Assembly: GCA_964019335.1 (NCBI GenBank)
Contig: OZ025648.1
Location: 62,001 to 126,000 of the forward strand
Length of the DNA: 64,000 nt
Source of the DNA: Diplonema japonicum
Taxonomy: Eukaryota; Euglenozoa; Diplonemea; Diplonemida; Diplonemidae
Direction of reading: 5' to 3'
Shown: positions 57,840-64,000 of the stretch, one piece after another
How the letters are laid out: every line of letters starts with the position of its first letter
Position numbering within the stretch: position 1 is the stretch's first letter
Made by a program: the position numbers and the translations under genes
Notes under the pieces: generated by a model
Database searches by the model: none
Seen by the model: only the letters and a program-made list of their open reading frames with translations
Told to the model about the DNA's origin: nothing

Positions 57840-59175
57840 TGTGGGGGAGAATGTTGAGTTTGGGTAGAAAAGTGAGAAAGAAAAAGGCTAGATGGTGACA
57901 ATGTGATATAAAAAAAAAAAGAAAAAAAGAGGAAAATAAAGAAGAAAGAAGAAAAACGAATAAAGAAAGCGGGGGAAGCTTCAAGACAAAGGGCCTGTGC
58001 ACAGGGCACCTTCAGACGAGGGATGCTAAACATCTCGTATACTTCAAATTGTTCCTTTTTCTTTTTTTTTTTTCTCCCCCATTTCCCGACCAGCTTGGTA
58101 GTGTTTAACCGTAGGGGGTCAAAAGAAAAAGGGGAAGGCGACGGTGAACGAGGGGGAAAAAAAAAGAAAAAAAGAAATCAGGCGGTTTTTTTTTTTTTTC
58201 AAAGAGATACGGAATAAAAGTTTCTTTTTTTTTTTTTTTTTTTTTTTTTTCTTTTCTTTTTTTTGCTTGAACGCTTCACACTCTTAAGTGATTCCATTCC
58301 GAGCACAATGTCAAAAGTTAATGCCTCAGATTTCATTTTTTTTGAGGAAAAACATCGTACGGAAACCATTCACAGTAACGAGAAAAAAAAAAAGAAAAAA
58401 AAACCGTCCCGAGTTCTACGGTAACCTGGATACTTGAAACCTTGTTAAAAAAAGTAGAAAGTTCAGAGGCACCGTAAATAGTGGTAAAAGAGGGGGCGAA
58501 AAAAAGTTATTTGGTTACTGTGAAATGATGGTTTTTCTCGTTCCTTTCTACTTGCTGAAGCACTGGCAGAGGGCCCTTTAACTAGCCTGGAACCCTTGAA
58601 GATACGAGTCGCTAAAAAAAAGAGAAAAAAAAAAAAAAAGAAAGAAAAGAGAAAAAGGGTGAAGATAGGAAAAAAGAAGAACATTAAAAGTAAAATACAT
58701 AACAATAGAAAAAAAAGTGGCAGAATCAGCTTTAAAGAATTATTGGGCGTGCCATGCCCAACATAAGCCCCCCCCCCCCCCCCCCCCCCCCAATGGTGCC
58801 GGTAAAGCAAACGGTTCAAGTGAAGTACCACATGCTGCTGTAAGGTGAAGAATGTGTCGACAAAAACTGGACATTTGTCAGCCTTTTTTCTTTTTTTTCT
58901 TCCCCTATTATTACAGCATTATGTGCTTCTCCATTTCTTCCTGTTTTTTTTTTTTCTTTTTTTCTTTTTTTTTTTTAAAAAAAAAATACTTATTTTGAAT
59001 CTGATTGGGCGGTGGGAATCTACACGGACAAAGGGTTCAAAAAAAAAAAAGATGAGTTGCTTCATTAAAAGCGGAAACATATGAGGGGGGAGGGAAAAAA
59101 AAAACACTCTCTTTTTCGTCATCTTCTATCTTTTCTTTTTTTTTTTTTTTTTTTTTTTTTTTTCTCTCGTTGTCC
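57840..59175. other. Intergenic spacer with a 24-base C run, no gene seen
   Basis: Contains A/T homopolymers and C24 at 58768-58791, beside a small inverted repeat (TTGGGC ... GCCCAA, about 58743-58761). No conserved coding signal was found on either strand. Confidence 0.6.
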
Positions 59176-59811
59176 CTACATCAATTTAAGTAACTCGGAG
59201 TAAGAGGGAGTGGGTGAAACTCCCTCGGCGTTGTGAAGCGAGGGGTGCTTCAAGGGTAGGGGCTTGGTAGGCACAGACGGTGGGCCGTGGAGCTGTATCA
59301 ACCGGGCGACAAAGGATGTTACCATAGTTTCTACTACTTGCGATAAAACTAGGCCGGAGAGCTGCTGGTGGATGGGGTTGTGGAATTTGAACATGACTTC
59401 AAAATTAACATCAGTTGTCTTGGGTGTAATGGGCGTGAATTCCCAGTGGCAGTTTAGGTACTCAAGAAGAACCTGTGATTTCCCATTCCCTGCAAGCCGT
59501 GCAGTAATTCTTTCATGGGGATGGAGAGAAACCGTTGATGAGTATTTTTGGGAAAACATTGAAAATCCGGCCTCAAGCTCCGCTTTCATCCTGCCCCCCT
59601 CACGTGCTACCACCTTGCTATCGACGCACCACGGAAGGAATTTCTTATACTCATCGACGTTTTCCACCACGTTGTACACCTCTTCCGTGTTCCAGCCTAG
59701 GACACAGTGCTCGCAGTACCCCACAGCGCCCTCGGGGACCTTGAGTATCTTTGTTGAATGTAATCTGTTCTGATACCCCATCCCTGAGCGAAGTAGGATT
59801 CGGGTTCGCAT
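59176..59811 (-). CDS. COQ10: COQ10-type coenzyme Q-binding START-domain protein
   Basis: 211 residues, no intron. After a short basic N terminus (MRTRILLRSGMGYQNRLHSTK) that can serve as a mitochondrial presequence, the START fold begins. VYNVVENVDEYKKFLPWCVDSKVV fits the family's Y-x-x-V-x-D-V-x-x-Y-x-x-F-L-P-W-C segment, and MKAELEAGF follows. The end of the fold has VNFEVMFKFHNPIHQQL and VVETMVTSFVARLI. COQ10 binds ubiquinone in the inner mitochondrial membrane and supports its synthesis and use in respiration. The ATG is preceded directly by 22 A residues on the sense strand, and no clear acceptor lies next to it, unlike the neighbours. Confidence 0.93.
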   Translation of the reverse strand: MRTRILLRSGMGYQNRLHSTKILKVPEGAVGYCEHCVLGWNTEEVYNVVENVDEYKKFLPWCVDSKVVAREGGRMKAELEAGFSMFSQKYSSTVSLHPHERITARLAGNGKSQVLLEYLNCHWEFTPITPKTTDVNFEVMFKFHNPIHQQLSGLVLSQVVETMVTSFVARLIQLHGPPSVPTKPLPLKHPSLHNAEGVSPTPSYSELLKLM

Positions 59812-59833
59812 TTTTTTTTTTTTTTTTTTTTTT
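59812..59833 (-). repeat. Poly-A run abutting the COQ10 start codon
   Basis: Twenty-two A on the sense strand end at the ATG. Likely part of the 5' untranslated region, since the nearest possible acceptor AGs lie further upstream. Confidence 0.8.
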
Positions 59834-60713
59834 CCCCCTCTTCGTAACCCTCCTCCACCTTCTTTTGAAGAGAAAAAAAAGTTTGACCAACGAAAAAAAA
59901 AGGGAATGGGAGGGGGGGGATAAAACAGGTTGAGGGGGACAAAAAAAAGGGGGGGAGGGGGCAAAAGACAATGTGAGTGAGTAAATCTTGGGAATAGGGG
60001 AAGGATATAACTATATTGGAGGGGGGGGGGGGGGGGGGGGGAGAACAGAAGAGAAAAATAAAAGAAAAAAAAACTCAAAAGAAAAAGAGAACCTTTGCAA
60101 AGCCAAGTTGTAAATATAAAAAATGGGGTGGGGTACTGTAGTAAGTAAAAGGGAAAGAGAAGGTATATCTGTCCCTTAAAAAAAAAAACAAAACAAAAAA
60201 CTATCCCAAGCCGCGTAAATCCTTTTGTTTTCTTCTTGTTTTCCTTCCTATCGATTTTTTCAATTGTTCTTTTTTTTTCTTTTTCTTTCTCTCGTTTGGA
60301 CAAGACTTCTATTTTCTTTTTCTTTTATCTCGGAAAAATCTTTTAAAAACTTTCTTTTTTTTTTTGCCCCCCCACTCTTTTCCCCTTGTTTTTCAAGAAA
60401 GGCGCCCCTAGCTAAAGAATCCTTTTTTCTTTTTCTTTCATTTTTTTCGTTTCTATTTCTTTCTTTTTTCATACAAAAAAAAAAACACACAACACAAAAA
60501 AAAAAAACCTCCCCAAGGGGGAATATAAAAAAATACTGCGAAACAAAAAAAATCCAAAGGAAAGACCCAGGGCAGAGTAAGATTTTCTTTTTCTTTTCTT
60601 TTTCTTTTACCCCCCCCCCACCCAAGCTAATCCTAAACAGAAAGAAGACACACTATGGGGGAAAAAAAAGGGGGGAAAAAAAAAACAACTCCACGCGGAT
60701 TCCGTCCCTACCT
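59834..60713. other. Intergenic spacer, homopolymers, no gene seen
   Basis: Includes a 21-base G run (60021-60041), pyrimidine tracts and A runs. Long frames here are Lys/Phe low-complexity shadows. Confidence 0.6.
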
Positions 60714-63700
60714 TCACAACGAAGGTGTATGCTGCAGCTTTAGCCTCCACTCAGACCAAGACTGGTTATAGACAATGGCAGGGTCATTGATAACAAGGTG
60801 AGCAGAATAGATTTGAGACTCTGACTTTGTACTGAAACGAGCTTTTTCACGTTTGAACTTGTCGTAAATTTCATTCCGAGACCTCTTAGGGGGCACGGGT
60901 ACAGGGAAGGAGTGGTTGGAGACATCAGAAAACGGTGTCTGTGGTATTGGGTACCATTTTGAGAACAAAAAAAAATACGCATACCGATACTGCGCTCTTT
61001 ACGGTGCCCCCAAAGGCAGAGGGGGATGATGAACGGACCCTACTGTGCGCCATGCTGGGGCTGCCCACACTGGCAGCATCGTGGTCGTCTTCCTCCCGCC
61101 CTTCTTGCCCGAAGAAGAAAACTAAATTCGATGGTTTGAGCCTCACCAAGCCATGCTCCTTGAAGTTCACAGTTAAGACGCTCTCCCTGTCCTTTCCGTT
61201 CGACACCGCTACGCCAGTCACGTAGCCTCGTACCCCGTTCAGGTGGTTCATCTTCTTTAAGTGTGCTGCCTCCACCCAGCTCCCTTCGTGCACCTCTACA
61301 TGCACGCCTATCGTGAGCTCTGTTTTCTTCGCTGCCCTGAACTCATCTATCGCCTATGGTTAGGTTATGAGAATTGGCTTTTTCTTTTTTTTTTTTTTTT
61401 TTGAAATACCATCTGGAAGCTTGGTAGACTCTCCGCCTCCTTCCCGTCTACTGTTAGAATAGTGCCAGGCAGCAGCCCGGCCTTGCACGCCGGTGACCCG
61501 AGTGTGGTGCCGAGAAGCCTTATCTTTCCCTGGTTGATTCCCGAGCCCTGTTATGTTTGTTTCCTTTAAGGTACGGGATACCTGTACGTGGATGTTGAAG
61601 CCCATCTCTGCATCAGGGGAGGGGAGCTTCACCGTGAAGCTGTCGCAGGAGTGAGGGTTGGATCGCGAGACAGACCGCTTCTTGCCCTTGTCGCCCCACC
61701 ACCCCTTGAGCTTCGAGATGGCCGTCTGCGCAACGTACTTCTCGATGACGTTGACCTTCAACATGAAGTAGGGGAAGGTCTGGATGTGGTCGCACTCGAT
61801 GTTCTCCACCGCAACGTGCGCCAGGTCGCCTTGTTTGGCGTCCCACACGTTGAAGGTCTGCTCAACCACCGCCTCCTTGAAGGAGGCCAGCCACGCGGGG
61901 ACCCTCATGAACACGTTGACTGCGTCAATGGGGTCCTTCCGTGATGCTTGCGTCACATGCCTGTCGACAGCTGTCCTCAGCAGCTCCGACCTGTGCAGTG
62001 CTAGCCACGTGTTGAACGCACTCGAACACGGCAGCCACTCAAAGATCTTCTTCATAACACCGAACTCCAGCTTCCGCATCTTTTTCAAAGGGACAGTCCA
62101 CTCCGGAGGGTACACCACACACCCACACCTTTTGATGCAGCCTTCCGTCTCCTCTGCATGCGAGCGCTCATGGAACAGTTCTGTTGCGGTGTCCATTGCC
62201 TTTTGGACGGCAGCCACCTGGCATTCAATCCACTCGACGTCCTTGGCGTTCAGTGACTCTCGACCTGCTTGCAGACAGGCTGCTATGTCTCCCAAAGCAA
62301 GATGGCAGTACAGTAGCCCTAGGTGGCAGGTGTCCCTGTTGGGGTACTGCATGAGCAACGCGAAGAAGGCTTCGCTTGCCTCTTTGTAGTCGCCGTCCTC
62401 GTAAATGTCCCACGCCTCTTGCACCTGCTGCGAGATGTTGTACTCGTTGGAGCGCTCCTCAAGGAACATTGTGATGTCATGCGCCACGTCCTCATTATCA
62501 GGGAGGTAGTCCATCGGAAGCATAGAGTTCTGGTCTCTCCTATACCGCGCACCTGCGCCGATCAGGGTGCACGCCACGTCGGGCTGCGCATAGGCACATG
62601 CCACGTGCAAGGGCGTGATCCCGCACCCTCCTTCGGGCAGATTGTTCATCTCGTTGGCCCTCTTCTTGAAGAAGGCCAACCAGTTAACATTGGCACCCGC
62701 CTCGATCATCACCTTCACATCATCGTCCTCGCCCTCCACCACTGCAGAGAAGAAGACACCAACCTTTCTGCGGAGGTCCCACGAGCTGTACTTGTCTCTG
62801 AGGTATTCTCGCCGCTCTTTTTGTGTTTTTCGGTATGCCATGTAGCACTTTGAGCAGACAGCCTCGAACCTGTGGTGAGTAGATATCAAACTGGGTGGCA
62901 TACTTTCTGCATGCAGAGCATTTGTTTGAGATGGGTACTTCTTTCTTAGGTTTGAACTTCCTGCGTCTTTGGAAGGACGCGTACTGCAGTTCCTCTTCGG
63001 TGAGCTCTGCGCACACCCTGCCCACCACCACGTGGCCGCCCATCACACGGTCGCCAGCAGCCTCGTCATGCGGCGTGACTGAGATATTCCTGTCGACCTC
63101 GTCGTCCCCGTTGAGCCAGTCGCCCGACCTGTGCGGTAGGCGCCCTTCGTGCGCTTGTGTGTTGAAGTACCCGTCGCCTGTTTTGAAGTCGTCCTTTGAG
63201 TCTGTCACCCGCCAGATCCCGTCGGGTGTCGAGAACAGCCACGCCTCTTCCTCCTCTTCCTTCCCTTCCCGCTTCCATACAGGATGCTCGTTCGCTGTCT
63301 CCTCTTGCAGCACGTACTGCCCCGAGTACTCAGAGGCGTAGTCCGTCGATCTTATCACATATTTCTGCACAACCTCTTCTTCTTCCTCTTCTTCTTCCTC
63401 GCTTTTCGTGTCTTCGCCTTCGCTCTTCACACTTGCTGCTTTCTCCTCGCACGGGTCGGTGTGCGAGGAAGGCTTCACAAACGAACCTTTAGGAGAGAGA
63501 GAAGCTAGGGACCCGTTTTCGCTGTGCAGCAACGAGAAGGACCCGTTGGTCTTGGTGTCGGGGGAGGTGAGGCTGCCCAGGCTCGCAAGGGAGTCGCGTT
63601 TTTGCTGCAAAAGGAGTTCAAAAATGTTACAAAGAAAAAGAAAGACAGCATACCTCTCCTCCTACGGACCCCCTGCGCTCTTCGAGGATGACGATGGAGC

Positions 63701-64000
63701 CTTTTGGGAACCACGCACCCCTCCTGTCGCCGAACATGAGACCCACGATGTTGTCTTCCTTGCGCTCCTTGATCATGTGGCCTGTCATGCCCACCCACTT
63801 TTCATAGTCAGCGTCCCACTGGGGCAGCTTAGGGTTGCTCTCTATCATCGCCTTCACCTGTGCTGCGTCGTCGATGACCTTGACCTTCACCCTCTTCGGC
63901 CTTTTGGGGGATGCGGAGGAGCGTATTTCCGGTGACGAGACGGAGCCCAGTCTGATAAGGGACTTTCTTGGCGACGACGACGCCAGGCACGCGAAGTAGT
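60714..64000 (-). CDS. Multi-domain scaffold: SH3/MIB-like, Cys-rich, ankyrin, TPR-like and PDZ; truncated at the window edge
   Basis: Join >63654-64000, 62904-63604, 61582-62869, 61410-61547, 60985-61353, 60714-60938. Introns: 49 nt (63605-63653), 34 (62870-62903), 34 (61548-61581), 56 with an 18-A run (61354-61409) and 46 (60939-60984); all keep the frame. In order: a small barrel-like unit (WVGMTGHMIKERKEDNIVGL ... GAWFPKGSIVIL), an acidic run, a GQYVLQEETANEHPVWKRE ... DGIWRV ... LPHRSGDW module, a zinc pair CSACRK-FEAVCSKC formed across an intron, and two ankyrin-type repeats (GITPLHVACAYAQPDVACTL). TPR-like helices follow (EAWDIYEDGDYKEASEAFFALL), then a PDZ domain (GSPACKAGLLPGTILTVDG) and a second barrel unit (GVRGYVTGVAVSNGKDRESV). 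The 5' end is beyond the window. It is probably a cytoplasmic adaptor; its partners are unknown. Confidence 0.85.

Overview
The window looks like nuclear DNA of a protist, most likely a euglenozoan and by preference a diplonemid-like flagellate. Three sequence features point there. (1) All fifteen convincing genes, spread over 64 kb, lie on the minus strand, often only 50-150 bases apart. (2) Almost every start codon sits a few bases after a Y-N-CAG or CACAG acceptor, as expected if a polycistronic transcript is cut up by spliced-leader trans-splicing. (3) Several genes are interrupted by tiny GT-AG introns (31-56 nt, mostly with a GTATG donor and a CACAG acceptor), which no kinetoplastid genome is known to carry in such numbers. 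No spliced-leader or rRNA gene was seen, so the taxonomic call is inference; a dinoflagellate or perkinsid is a weaker alternative.

Layout, left to right (transcription runs right to left): the 5' part of a giant fibrocystin-L-like surface protein (1-9464, running off the left edge); a ZZ/RING-like zinc protein; RGP1 (Rab6 exchange-factor subunit); a type II membrane protein with a Cys-rich C-terminal region; a WW-containing DBP2/DDX5-type RNA helicase (14484-16897) with a possible alternative C terminus; a 5'-truncated non-LTR retrotransposon (17079-18440); an NMN adenylyltransferase; a 704-residue coiled-coil protein; then a 15-kb gene for a CUB-domain receptor (22795-37932). That gene contains a 13.4-kb tandem array in which a 2,127-bp exon-intron unit is repeated about six times without visible change.

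A 3.8-kb spacer with a decayed piggyBac-like transposase (38982-40527) follows. Next come a large secreted cupredoxin-like protein (41743-45263), an unknown 349-residue protein, a sedolisin (TPP1-like) protease carrying an internal array of Cys-rich repeats, two proteins of unknown function (one a long coiled coil), a 1,474-residue caspase-like/IQ protein, a COQ10-type ubiquinone-binding protein, and a multi-domain ankyrin/PDZ scaffold that runs off the right edge.

The genes do not form one obvious pathway. Four encode extracellular or lysosome-type proteins (fibrocystin-L, CUB receptor, cupredoxin-like, sedolisin), which fits a phagotrophic or osmotrophic cell with a busy surface. Intergenic spacers of about 1 kb are filled with long homopolymer tracts, including poly-G/poly-C runs of 17-24 bases.
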